Source of the DNA: Candidatus Thorarchaeota archaeon | GTDB lineage: Archaea > Asgardarchaeota > Thorarchaeia > Thorarchaeales > Thorarchaeaceae | Assembly (NCBI GenBank): GCA_004524595.1 | Contig: SDOA01000014.1 | Span: 1-51,371 of the forward strand | Length of the DNA: 51,371 nucleotides | Reading direction: 5' to 3' | Shown here: positions 44,201-51,336 of the stretch, one piece after another | Numbering within the stretch: position 1 is the first letter of the stretch | Layout: every line of letters starts with the position of its first letter | Program-made: the position numbers and the translations under genes | The notes under the pieces: model-generated | Database searches by the model: none | What the model was told of the DNA's origin: nothing | Seen by the model: only the letters and a program-made list of their open reading frames with translations

Positions 44201-44767
44201 TGGACTCTAACAGATTTTGATAATAGTGTGTTAGCTGGTCGAAGTCTTGCAGTGAACTTTTTCGGGCTATTAGCATCAGGAACGGTCACAAAATATTATG
44301 CTGGTGAACGACCTGTAACAGATAGTAATTCCGCAAGTCTCAACGCATCATACTATCGATTTGGCGACGAGAATACGCCTTTCGCTGAAGTATCAATGGG
44401 AGAACTACCCTATATTTGGGGTGGAGATAGCTACACAACGACCTACTACTCTGGATCTTCTACAGCTCCTATAGGTGCTTTCAGTATCATGTATGAGTCT
44501 GCTTCTGGTAATTCAGTGACTAACTGGAATGTAGATGCTTCAATGCTCTTTATGACTGCAGGTTATGCAAACTGGGGTGGCCATGATATCATATGTGATC
44601 CTGTGTTCGTCGCATACACTAGTTCATTGCAGACTGGTTCAACAACCACAACCACTACCACAACCACCACAATAACCGGAAATGGTAACCCCATGATACT
44701 CTATCTAATTGTTGGTGGAGTAGTTGCCCTAGTCGTGATTGTCTGTGTGATGTATCGTAGACGATAG
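41201..44767 (+). CDS. Large secreted surface protein with Thr stalk and C-terminal anchor, 1188 aa
   Basis: Signal peptide at residues 3-26 (MTVMLIALLFISFAGAINPVVA), then about 1,110 residues of beta-rich, Trp- and acid-rich extracellular sequence with many N-x-S/T sites. A Thr run follows at about 1147-1157 and a membrane helix at about 1165-1184, ending in RRR. This is the plan of archaeal S-layer or surface-display proteins. No catalytic signature was recognised; segments such as DVTIYPLRVEHSSALRGAWDF may be domain repeats of low similarity. A perfect GAGGTGA precedes the ATG. It may be a major envelope protein. The Thr run comes from ACA/ACC/ACT codon repeats. Confidence 0.85.
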   Translation: MRKLMTVMLIALLFISFAGAINPVVAQNTPDPILRVAWEVAEETIQVDHSEQHSDWVFGPQPTVWIEYANGTDIAENSYRVEVDDDLFVNMMIPKAFLGVDNELDSVQFWGKRDTLRSPFFGLDYNATSERWSSVAFIYIPGIDEPRPSNFIQLNSLNSSFTEETDYYEVVFAITYSTSILPQILRTGMQVIDRSGRPVTPSWLAQNIRGEFGSPPIGFGIGVSPFEFSLPNYYYADIVGESGDIIHYVNVNDTFTVRMMSSVQIGRALIPFTQLTQDRSLMITENWTYPVGLDTSTAVLFNADVEWTETEFDLYPWMFLNVNSSDISVLAGYLSLSWEWIDLGGGVGMWFPHLSVIENSTIQLSRYYIADPIKTGAFDDRHRIQWAGYFTNETDLDPGFGYGGTIEPEMDLVTVLDIDGRPIYARPEIKERATLKLSFRDAFIEAFVYNLSGTIANVAQQGEPLNLTLLIHRDVNELNGSIIYETEPGALWNLTQELKDVRIQVKGSVMDGNETHYWRIEITHGVVFNFETGTSHTFSLYTVYMYLRGGSLVGTANLPTIHWSVSDFDLDLGSDLSVLKVLFSFDPEAVSMVIEEATIKVGILQNVRFWDPYNSTWGFPWWLNGTEYTVEEYNTLIASWIDQYNLVDISESTIWSPRHLRLGNIPHYTPPTWVVTEDGAIDLDGNIYTTDDQYYILRTGYWDHWGNITVNGMWVGVGFDPSPGQPGDEFWSENWMGVVKQEIWFTANETFYWYHIDGNPVSSSEMTEIQNTLWADFDDNVPLPGYEYVSWLSKNWTLDLSSIPGIEEGHWISTWFAWGTTQNFWVTIAEDQATLAHFKAEYAGLLIFNDGLGPSESAPDFSIANGQVVTEEVTHLVLIDDIESIELRRPFGATNSSGDVIVDPDTEVRFGVTVYDVDVTIYPLRVEHSSALRGAWDFRQSYQGAIGLNSTNFDYWITDATIEEMAFDITFNVDMVEFDPEDSQTWNHAVSFKIDQVIGDWTLTDFDNSVLAGRSLAVNFFGLLASGTVTKYYAGERPVTDSNSASLNASYYRFGDENTPFAEVSMGELPYIWGGDSYTTTYYSGSSTAPIGAFSIMYESASGNSVTNWNVDASMLFMTAGYANWGGHDIICDPVFVAYTSSLQTGSTTTTTTTTTTITGNGNPMILYLIVGGVVALVVIVCVMYRRR
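44638..44677 (+). repeat. Threonine-codon repeat
   Basis: About 11 consecutive Thr codons (ACA, ACC and ACT mixed), forming the O-glycosylatable stalk just before the membrane anchor of the surface protein. This low-complexity DNA is prone to length change. Confidence 0.8.
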
Positions 44768-44778
44768 TCAAACTAACT

Positions 44779-44828
44779 AACGGGAGAGATCTGATTTTTG
44801 GAATCATATCTCCTCCGTTCTCTTTTTT
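44779..44828. terminator. Terminator between convergent genes
   Basis: Imperfect stem AACGGGAGAGAT (44779-44790) with ATCTCCTCCGTT (44808-44819; 10 of 12 pair), followed by CTCTTTTTT. It lies just after the surface protein gene and against the tail of the phosphatase-like gene. Confidence 0.6.
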
Positions 44829-45483
44829 ACTCAAATAGATCATCCGGCAGAATATCTGATATTGTAGAAGGGTTAGTGAGATAACTATTTTCAGGTGGCA
44901 TAGCCAATGTCCAACCTAACTTTGTATGCTCATATGATGCACAAGAGGCAAATCCACTCATTAACCAATCATGGAGATTTGATGGAGTTCCAGTGACTAA
45001 TGAATGAAAGAGATTTGCTATAATTGGATGAGTGACGATCGCGACACTATCGCCTTGATGTCTTAGTCCTATTCCATTCATACAATCGCGTATTCGCGAA
45101 CGTGCTTCTACTATTGACTCTCCATCATCAGGTTTGTAGTCTTCATCTTCCCAGACAAGTGGGAGAGTATCTCTCAATTTGTTTACATCTTTCCATGAGA
45201 ATCCTAGCTTGAATTCCTCAAGACAATTTTTTTGTTCTACTTTGCAATAGAACTCTTTCTTCAGAATATCTGATGTTTCGATAGCCTCATTTGCGGGTGA
45301 ACTATAGATTTTACTCACACCTGCAACAAGACGCGAATATGCTAATTCCTGAACTTGATTCTTTCCTCGATCTGAGATCTTTCCAGGATTTTCGATGTCT
45401 ATCTCGCCAATAGTAATTATGTAAATCATTGTCCTGGGTTCAAGTTTAGTTGCGTGTTCTCTCTCTTGCACATATTCGAACAT
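44827..45483 (-). CDS. Histidine-phosphatase-fold protein lacking the catalytic RHG motif, 218 aa
   Basis: The overall pattern fits phosphoglycerate-mutase/histidine phosphatases: YIITIGEIDIENPGKISDRGKNQV at the N-terminus, VSKIYSSPANEAIETSDIL, and a C-terminal VAIVTHPIIANLFHSL. But the RHG that carries the phospho-accepting His is TIG (residues 24-26), and the conserved Arg of SSPxxRAxxTA is Glu. Only the second His (VTHP) remains. It is therefore probably catalytically inactive and may act as a binding or regulatory protein. The start is ATG 45483, or ATG 45429 (M19) which has AGGA upstream and fits the family better. It lies downstream of the lipocalin-like gene. Confidence 0.7.
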   Translation of the reverse strand: MFEYVQEREHATKLEPRTMIYIITIGEIDIENPGKISDRGKNQVQELAYSRLVAGVSKIYSSPANEAIETSDILKKEFYCKVEQKNCLEEFKLGFSWKDVNKLRDTLPLVWEDEDYKPDDGESIVEARSRIRDCMNGIGLRHQGDSVAIVTHPIIANLFHSLVTGTPSNLHDWLMSGFASCASYEHTKLGWTLAMPPENSYLTNPSTISDILPDDLFE

Positions 45484-45541
45484 CTCTCAGACCGCCTAGC
45501 AATCATACCACTATTTTGTAATATATTAGATTGTCATACAT

Positions 45542-46510
45542 TTATTGATGCCTACTCCTTCTAAGTACTTCATATGAACCATATCCACCTTTTCTCTCAT
45601 TTAGTTGAAATGTTCCAAATGATTGGATGAGAAAGGAAAGTTCCCCTTCATTTCCTCTGAATGGTACAGGTATTATAGGTCCGGGGTGGGCTTTGAGCTT
45701 GTACTTCTCTCCTTTTTTATCAATGATCTCAAGTTCAGTTGACGTAGGAAAAATGCCGCCTTCTCTATATGAGTGTTCTAATATTCGTATTGACTTAATT
45801 GGGATATTCTCCCCATTTTTATAGATAAATCCGCCAGACCCTATTCGACCGTCATCCATTACAACTGCTGCAGGATTGATTGCTAGGTTCTCATCAAACC
45901 ATATGACAAAATAGAACCAGTTACCAATACCATTCCAGTCTCTTATTCCATGAGTGTGATCTCTCTGCCCAATGCATTTAACGATGGTAAATGTTTCCTC
46001 TCCAATCGTTATCTCCCCACTCACTTGCCCTATCTGTTCCCAATGCATGTCCCCCGTTTTCTTACCAATCTCTAGAGATTCTTTTGTCATGTGTGCACTG
46101 TATTCGTAGGTTTCATGAATTGCAGAATATTGCAAATGAATTCTTGCGCCAACTAGATCAGAAATTACTTCAGGCGTCTGTTGCACTTTGGCAAAATTCT
46201 CAGGATTATCAAATATGAGCATTGGACCTTCAAAGAAATATTCCCATTTACCATCCTCAATACAGGAATATCGAACATTTTCTACTTTGAGAGTATCTGG
46301 GTAATTACTCGCATCATCATTAGCATGATAGGCTGCAATTGATCCGTTAGGAAGGAACAGAAAGAAAAACGTCATTCCCTCCTTCTTATTTGGCTTGAAA
46401 CCAAGCCTACTCATTCCACCAATGGTAGAATTCTTGTCGTTGAAGATGAAATAATAACTTTCATTCCATTCAACTTCACTTGATGGAATCTTGTGTGTCA
46501 AAGGTTCCAT
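45542..46510 (-). CDS. Lipocalin-like beta-barrel protein (AttH/CrtC-like), 322 aa
   Basis: All-beta sequence with the pair of motifs WNESYYFIFNDKNSTIGGMSRLG near the start and GQRDHTHGIRDW near residue 180. These recall AttH/CrtC-type lipocalin proteins and the DUF7064/7065-like families, which bind or modify hydrophobic small molecules. No signal peptide is visible. The ATG at 46510 directly follows the stop of the PEP-synthase-like gene (end 46511), so the two are surely co-expressed. The ligand is unknown. The family name comes from remembered motifs, not from a search. Confidence 0.6.
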   Translation of the reverse strand: MEPLTHKIPSSEVEWNESYYFIFNDKNSTIGGMSRLGFKPNKKEGMTFFFLFLPNGSIAAYHANDDASNYPDTLKVENVRYSCIEDGKWEYFFEGPMLIFDNPENFAKVQQTPEVISDLVGARIHLQYSAIHETYEYSAHMTKESLEIGKKTGDMHWEQIGQVSGEITIGEETFTIVKCIGQRDHTHGIRDWNGIGNWFYFVIWFDENLAINPAAVVMDDGRIGSGGFIYKNGENIPIKSIRILEHSYREGGIFPTSTELEIIDKKGEKYKLKAHPGPIIPVPFRGNEGELSFLIQSFGTFQLNERKGGYGSYEVLRRSRHQ

Positions 46511-49294
46511 TTACTCGCTCTCCTTTTCCTGAAGTATAACAACACCTTCGTTACCATCTATAGTTACTTTCTGTCCTGTCTTGAAAACTTGACACGCATT
46601 CCTGATATTGGTGACCGCAGGGATTCCAAATTCACGTGATACAACTGCGCCATGCGAAAGAATTCCTCCTGTTTCAGTTATGAGACCACCTATTTTTGAA
46701 AAGACGGGTGTCCATCCAGGGTCTGTTCGAGGTACAACAAGTATCTCCCCTGCCTTCACTTGTGGTACATCCTCAACACTGTTGAGTACACGTACTTTTC
46801 CAGTCAATATCCCTTGACTTGCAGGAATACCTTTGTAGCCCTCCGCAGATTCTGGAAGTGGATCGTCAAATTCTCGATTTCCTTGGAGAAATTTAGGCGG
46901 AGTGGTGTTCTCATATTTTAAGAATTCTTCATGTCTCTCTCTTACTAGAGATTTGATTGTTTTTTTGATAAATGTTGAAGGCTCTCTCAGTAATTTTCTC
47001 AGCTCATAACGATAAAGAAAGAAGACCTGTTCTGGTTCATCAAAAAACTCTTCTTTTACTAACCGTTTACCAATTTCAAGGTACGCCTTTCGTTCTCTAG
47101 AAATCCAACGATCGAGATTGAATCTTTGATTTTCACGGAAGCCTGTATACGTTCTAGCCATCCCCAATATTGTTGAGAATAGCTTCCATTTCAAAGGTCC
47201 AAATCTTTGATTGCGAATAATTTGTCTAACAAACTTCTCTGCACTATTTCGCCTTCTAGATAGAATCATCTCAGCTTCTCTGAGATCTTTCGCACCTTCA
47301 GACACTAATGATTTTAACACATCAAAGACCCGCTCCGGCGATTCTTGCCACCTCGGATAATATGGCTCTCTGGTAAATCCACGGTCTCCAAAATCATCTG
47401 TGAATTTATTGAAGCTCTCAAGAAACACTTTTGACATCGACGAATTCAATGAATGAAGCTCACCAAGTATTTCATTGGATGGAGTACTCAGAATGAAATT
47501 ACAGAGATCATCATCTTTTCGAATAAGTGATGCCAAACCCTCAATTCGTTTGTTTGTTTCACTTGTCTTATGTTCAACACCTGATAATAATAACGGGTAA
47601 AATACTATAGCAGCTCTCTCTCCCAACCATCTCTTCAGGAGATAATTCGTAATTAAATTCATCCCAAGAGTGTGAACTGGTAATCCATATCGTACCAGTC
47701 GAAAATGTTTCATCATTGTCTTATCCAAGTCATCTGCAATTTCCATGAGTTCAATGGCAGAACCATTGTTGTTTAGATTTTTGAACTCATCATCAAATGT
47801 CTTACATGCGGGATTGAACTCCTCTTCTGTCCACCGCTCATACACCTCATTTGTTTTAGACATACTACCATCGCCATCAAAGAGCATGACCCTAATTTCA
47901 GCCATAATCCGGTTTTTAATAGCAAAAGGGAGTCTTCTCATTGTTTCCTTTCCATATGGTCCTGCTCCTTCTGGAAAATAGTTCATTACATCATCTGACC
48001 TTATGAACGGCGGCATTTCATTAATGACCTTCATCTTCAATACATCAAGATTGAAGTAAGCATGCCCCTTGTAGAGCTTTAGAAGTTCTTTGGACATGTC
48101 TCTGTATCCCATGATAGCATTTGCTTCATTATTCACAATATAGGTAATCTGATCACCAAGAAGACTGAAGAACAGAGGAGTAACAGGGTCATTCCAGTAA
48201 TCATCTGAATATCCTCTTGTCCAAAACACATTATCTTTAACTTGGTTTTCTCTTTTCCAATCAACTGTAATATGTCTTGATTGCAAGAGATGAATTTGCT
48301 CTTGCTTATCAATTGCCCACTCAATATCTTGCGGTGCTCCAAAATAATCCTCAATAGACTTGCCAATTTCAGCTAACCTAATGATTTCATCATCATTAAG
48401 TGATGAGAGCTGACTTCTATTACAATCATTTTTTGATTGCATTACACCTTGACCTTTTAGATTCCCTAAGACAATTATTTCTTTGGTCCCTATTTCTCTG
48501 CTTATCAGACAGAAGGGAGCTTCATCATTTATGCGGTATTGCACTATGAACCTATCTGGTACCGTATAACCTGATACAACTGATTCTCCAAGACCGAAAT
48601 TGGACTCTATCATTATCTCGTTATCTGTATTATATAGAGGACTTTTTGTAAACATCACTCCTGCACTTTTTGCATCCACCATTGACTGAACTATAACTGC
48701 AACCCGCACATTTTCGTGATGTATACGATTCTCTTCTCGATACGAAATCGCTCTGGTAGTCCATATTGATCCAAAACAATGCTTGATTTGTTCGAGAACA
48801 TCTTCCAGACCAACAATATTGAGAGATGAATCATATTGCCCAGCAAACGAAGCATCAGGCAAATCTTCAGCTGTTGCTGATGACCTAACTGCTACCGGGC
48901 CTCCACCAATTTGTGTATAAGCAATTTTAATCTCGTTAACTAAGGTCTCTGGCAAAACTGCTTCCTGTATTTTCTTCCTAAGTACTTCAGAAGTCTGCTT
49001 TATGCCAAGTGTATCATCATGAGGAATTTCCTTCAAATACATGGATCCAATGTCTTGGATTCCGTTCTCTTTTACAAAGCTCCTATATGCATCAGTTGTG
49101 ATAACGAATCCTTTAGGGACATTGAAGCCTGCATTTGCTAAGATGGTAAGATTCGATGCCTTACCACCTGTGAATGCCTTTTTTGAAGCCTTAGGATCAT
49201 TTAGAAAGAGGATATGATTCAGCTCAGTAATTGTTAGGACCTCCATTATATCATGAAGCTTTTCACATCTCGTAACAAACGATGCTAAAGCCAT
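46511..49294 (-). CDS. PEP-synthase/PPDK-like phosphotransferase with rifampin-phosphotransferase-type layout, 927 aa
   Basis: An N-terminal ATP-grasp domain (GGKASNLTIL at about 43-52, VAVRSSATAEDLPDASFAGQ at 134-153) and a C-terminal phosphohistidine swivelling domain with catalytic His881 (ETGGILSHGAVVSREFGIP). Between them, about residues 380-790 are helical and unlike the PEP/pyruvate barrel; the C-terminal barrel of true PEP synthase is absent. This three-part order (ATP-grasp, substrate domain, His domain) is that of rifampin phosphotransferase and related dikinases, which move the beta phosphate of ATP to a small molecule. The acceptor is unknown. The start is ATG 49294 or ATG 49246, neither with a strong ribosome binding site. 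Confidence 0.85.
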   Translation of the reverse strand: MALASFVTRCEKLHDIMEVLTITELNHILFLNDPKASKKAFTGGKASNLTILANAGFNVPKGFVITTDAYRSFVKENGIQDIGSMYLKEIPHDDTLGIKQTSEVLRKKIQEAVLPETLVNEIKIAYTQIGGGPVAVRSSATAEDLPDASFAGQYDSSLNIVGLEDVLEQIKHCFGSIWTTRAISYREENRIHHENVRVAVIVQSMVDAKSAGVMFTKSPLYNTDNEIMIESNFGLGESVVSGYTVPDRFIVQYRINDEAPFCLISREIGTKEIIVLGNLKGQGVMQSKNDCNRSQLSSLNDDEIIRLAEIGKSIEDYFGAPQDIEWAIDKQEQIHLLQSRHITVDWKRENQVKDNVFWTRGYSDDYWNDPVTPLFFSLLGDQITYIVNNEANAIMGYRDMSKELLKLYKGHAYFNLDVLKMKVINEMPPFIRSDDVMNYFPEGAGPYGKETMRRLPFAIKNRIMAEIRVMLFDGDGSMSKTNEVYERWTEEEFNPACKTFDDEFKNLNNNGSAIELMEIADDLDKTMMKHFRLVRYGLPVHTLGMNLITNYLLKRWLGERAAIVFYPLLLSGVEHKTSETNKRIEGLASLIRKDDDLCNFILSTPSNEILGELHSLNSSMSKVFLESFNKFTDDFGDRGFTREPYYPRWQESPERVFDVLKSLVSEGAKDLREAEMILSRRRNSAEKFVRQIIRNQRFGPLKWKLFSTILGMARTYTGFRENQRFNLDRWISRERKAYLEIGKRLVKEEFFDEPEQVFFLYRYELRKLLREPSTFIKKTIKSLVRERHEEFLKYENTTPPKFLQGNREFDDPLPESAEGYKGIPASQGILTGKVRVLNSVEDVPQVKAGEILVVPRTDPGWTPVFSKIGGLITETGGILSHGAVVSREFGIPAVTNIRNACQVFKTGQKVTIDGNEGVVILQEKESE

Positions 49295-49408
49295 TTCGGC
49301 ATGACTGATAACTCATTTCGTCAATGTTCTATCTCTTTGAAATATCAATTGTATCATCTGCAACATATTTTAAGCCTCATGTCACTGATTATTTTGAGGC
49401 TGCATAGC

Positions 49409-50092
49409 TTGAGAATTACACCTGAGAAGATGCGGAAGTTAGATGGTAGGACTTGCTTTATTTGTGGCAAATACCTGCTTAACTATTCAGAAAATGACCT
49501 AGCATATTTGGAAGTTCATTCTGGGAGTTCTGTCAAGGCGAAACCCAACAAGTACTTTCTCTTTCCTTGTCCTAACTGTAGCAAAATTGCTCATCTAAGA
49601 TGTTGGTATGATATAGGCGAGAAGAAGGTAAAGAAAGGATGGTTCAGCAAGAGTGAATACCAATTGACCTGCCCGAGTTGCAAGACCATCTTATCTCCAA
49701 AACGACCACAACGAGTAGATTGGAAACGAGGTTATCAGATTCCAGGATACCCAGAAGGAGATTTATTAGAACTTCAGGTCCAAGATGTCATTGCATACAA
49801 AGCGGGTTCTTTCTTTGGAAAAATTGGTAGAGCAATTGACGGTCTCTTTCAATCAGTAGGTATTGGATCTCTCTCTAATCCTGAACGAGGTGCAATTGCT
49901 AAAGCTGCTCACAAAGTAGGGAAAACGATTCAAGATGTAGCTGAACAAGTTTTTCGAATAAAATTAACCCCTGAGCAACGCTCTGGGCTTAAAGAGTTGC
50001 GTTGTCAGAATTGCGATGCTCCCTTACCTATACCTGGTGAGTTTGCAGATGCGGTTGTATGTGCTCATTGTGGCACTGCACACCTTCTTTAA
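49409..50092 (+). CDS. RING/PHD-like C4HC3 zinc protein with a C-terminal zinc ribbon, about 227 aa
   Basis: The N-terminal cysteine pattern is C16-x2-C19-x34-C54-x2-C57-x4-H62-x2-C65-x22-C88-x2-C91. This is the C4HC3 ligand order of PHD and RING-CH fingers, with the HLRCW and CPSC end that cross-brace fingers show. A helical middle (about 130-185) leads to a second zinc ribbon, CQNC ... CAHC, at the C-terminus. Asgard archaea carry ubiquitin-like systems, but no E2 or ubiquitin gene lies nearby, so an E3 role is only a suggestion. The frame opens at ATG 49301; GAGG at 49396-49399 favours TTG 49409, and ATG 49430 is a further option. Confidence 0.75.
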   Translation: MRITPEKMRKLDGRTCFICGKYLLNYSENDLAYLEVHSGSSVKAKPNKYFLFPCPNCSKIAHLRCWYDIGEKKVKKGWFSKSEYQLTCPSCKTILSPKRPQRVDWKRGYQIPGYPEGDLLELQVQDVIAYKAGSFFGKIGRAIDGLFQSVGIGSLSNPERGAIAKAAHKVGKTIQDVAEQVFRIKLTPEQRSGLKELRCQNCDAPLPIPGEFADAVVCAHCGTAHLL

Positions 50093-50107
50093 GCAATTTG
50101 AACTCGC

Positions 50108-50479
50108 ATGAGATTCATTAATATGCACGAGGCTGACAAATATAACAAACTAGCCAGTTGGAGGACTAGATTCCGAATGCCAATTTACCTCGAGTTTAAT
50201 CAATCAAAGTCTCAATTCTCTGAGACAACACGAGACTCATCAGATGATAGCATACTCCTTGCTATTGATGAAAGTCATAAGAAACTCGTCATGACTGTTC
50301 CTGTTGGGATGAGCATGATTGCACGACGTGCTGCAGAACGACAAGCACGTGGTATCACAAAATCTGGATTCTTATGTAATGATGGTGGTCGATATGGCCG
50401 AGACCATGACCTTGAGGTCTTAGGAGAAGGTGGTCAACTACCAGATCGTCTTCGTCAAAGTCCTCGTGAAGTGTACTAG
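50108..50479 (+). CDS. Small conserved-looking protein, unknown, 123 aa
   Basis: I do not recognise the family. The N-terminal half is polar, with KYNKLASWRTRFRMPIYLEF. The C-terminal half has the distinctive VPVGMSMIARRAAERQARGITKSGF and GGRYGRDHDLEVL. The Arg-rich helix followed by a glycine turn suggests a nucleic acid or ribosome contact. The start could be ATG 50108 or ATG 50123. It follows the zinc protein by 15 bases on the same strand, so they probably form a pair, and a hairpin terminator follows its stop. Confidence 0.7.
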   Translation: MRFINMHEADKYNKLASWRTRFRMPIYLEFNQSKSQFSETTRDSSDDSILLAIDESHKKLVMTVPVGMSMIARRAAERQARGITKSGFLCNDGGRYGRDHDLEVLGEGGQLPDRLRQSPREVY

Positions 50480-50497
50480 TCGATTGCAGCATTCGAT

Positions 50498-50533
50498 GAG
50501 CCCCTCCTACGGGCTCCTTTCTCCTTTTTTATT
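50498..50533 (+). terminator. Hairpin terminator
   Basis: Stem GAGCCC (50498-50503) and GGGCTC (50511-50516) with a 7-base loop, followed by CTTTCTCCTTTTTTA, 19 bases after the upstream stop codon. Confidence 0.75.
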
Positions 50534-50585
50534 TATTTACAAAATAGATTATAGACAAGAAAATCTTCTTTAACAACAATGTTTA

Positions 50586-50607
50586 TTAGTTCACTATTGT
50601 GAACTAA
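50586..50607. promoter_or_regulatory. Perfect 9-base palindrome (candidate operator)
   Basis: TTAGTTCAC (50586-50594) and GTGAACTAA (50599-50607) are an exact inverted repeat around TATT. They lie directly between the T-rich upstream region (TATA-like TTTATTA overlaps) and the GGAAGGGA ribosome binding site of the PRC-barrel gene. It is well placed for a dimeric winged-helix repressor that would block transcription start. Confidence 0.6.
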
Positions 50608-50621
50608 AGGAAGGGATTATC

Positions 50622-51296
50622 ATGATTCAATGTTGCAACATGAAATACAGTGATATTAGAAAGAAAGATGTCGTCGATTCTGACGGAGAGAAGGTCGGAG
50701 AAGTCATTGATGCTATATTAGATACATCTAACAATTGTATCGACTTGAAGTACTTCGTTATGGGCGGTGGTCTAATAGAAGAACTTCTGGAATCAATAGG
50801 TGTTCGACCTGATATTGATCCTGTGTGTTCAATAGACGATATTGATAGTATCTCTGATAAGGTCTATCTAAAGGTCAATAAATCCACATTGCTCAAAACA
50901 GTTGATAAAGGTGTCATAACAGAAAATGACGCCAAATTCTCTGAAGTCGCGAAAATTAAGATTGAAGATTCTGATGGATTCAAGGTGGGGAACATAATTG
51001 ACCTCTGGTTTGATTCTGAGGGTACAATGTGGTTCCTAATAGGTGGAGGTTTCTTTGAAGAACTCTTGGAAAAGATCCATGCGCAACCCGACTGCGATCT
51101 ACTTGCTCCTGCTGAAATAATCCAATCAGTGAGTAGAGACAACATTGTCTTTAGCCAAACAAAGTTTCAATTGGAATCTACTTGCGTATCTGAGTATGAA
51201 CGTGAAAAGGCACGTCTTGCTAAAGAGAAAGATAAAAAGACTCAGATGGCTAAAGTCCGAATAGGTCCTCCAACTCCAGGCATGGTGCGTACTTGA
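50622..51296 (+). CDS. Double PRC-barrel domain protein, 224 aa
   Basis: Two PRC-barrel units are present: VVDSDGEKVGEVIDAILD at about residues 17-34 and KIEDSDGFKVGNIIDLWFD at about 113-131, each followed by a strand and a G-G-G-[LF][IF]EELLE stretch. This implies a duplicated barrel. PRC barrels bind RNA, ribosome assembly factors or photosynthetic reaction centres; in archaea they are often small regulators, some linked to cell division. The tail is charged and likely flexible (EKARLAKEKDKKTQ). A strong GGAAGGGA precedes ATG 50622. It is probably regulated through the palindrome at 50586-50607, and a terminator follows. Confidence 0.9.
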   Translation: MIQCCNMKYSDIRKKDVVDSDGEKVGEVIDAILDTSNNCIDLKYFVMGGGLIEELLESIGVRPDIDPVCSIDDIDSISDKVYLKVNKSTLLKTVDKGVITENDAKFSEVAKIKIEDSDGFKVGNIIDLWFDSEGTMWFLIGGGFFEELLEKIHAQPDCDLLAPAEIIQSVSRDNIVFSQTKFQLESTCVSEYEREKARLAKEKDKKTQMAKVRIGPPTPGMVRT

Positions 51297-51305
51297 TACA
51301 ACTGG

Positions 51306-51336
51306 AAATGAAGCTCGCTAGTCAGAGCTTCATTTT
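51306..51336 (+). terminator. Hairpin terminator
   Basis: A perfect 11-base stem, AAATGAAGCTC (51306-51316) and GAGCTTCATTT (51325-51335), with an 8-base loop and T-rich flank, 10 bases after the PRC-barrel gene stop. Confidence 0.8.

Noticed and set aside
44638..44677. Thr-codon run as a CRISPR or regulatory repeat
   Set aside because: It is in frame inside the surface protein and encodes the Thr stalk before the anchor, which explains it fully.
46511..49294. Calling the dikinase a true PEP synthase or pyruvate phosphate dikinase
   Set aside because: The PEP/pyruvate-binding barrel after the phosphohistidine domain is absent; the protein ends 46 residues after the catalytic His.
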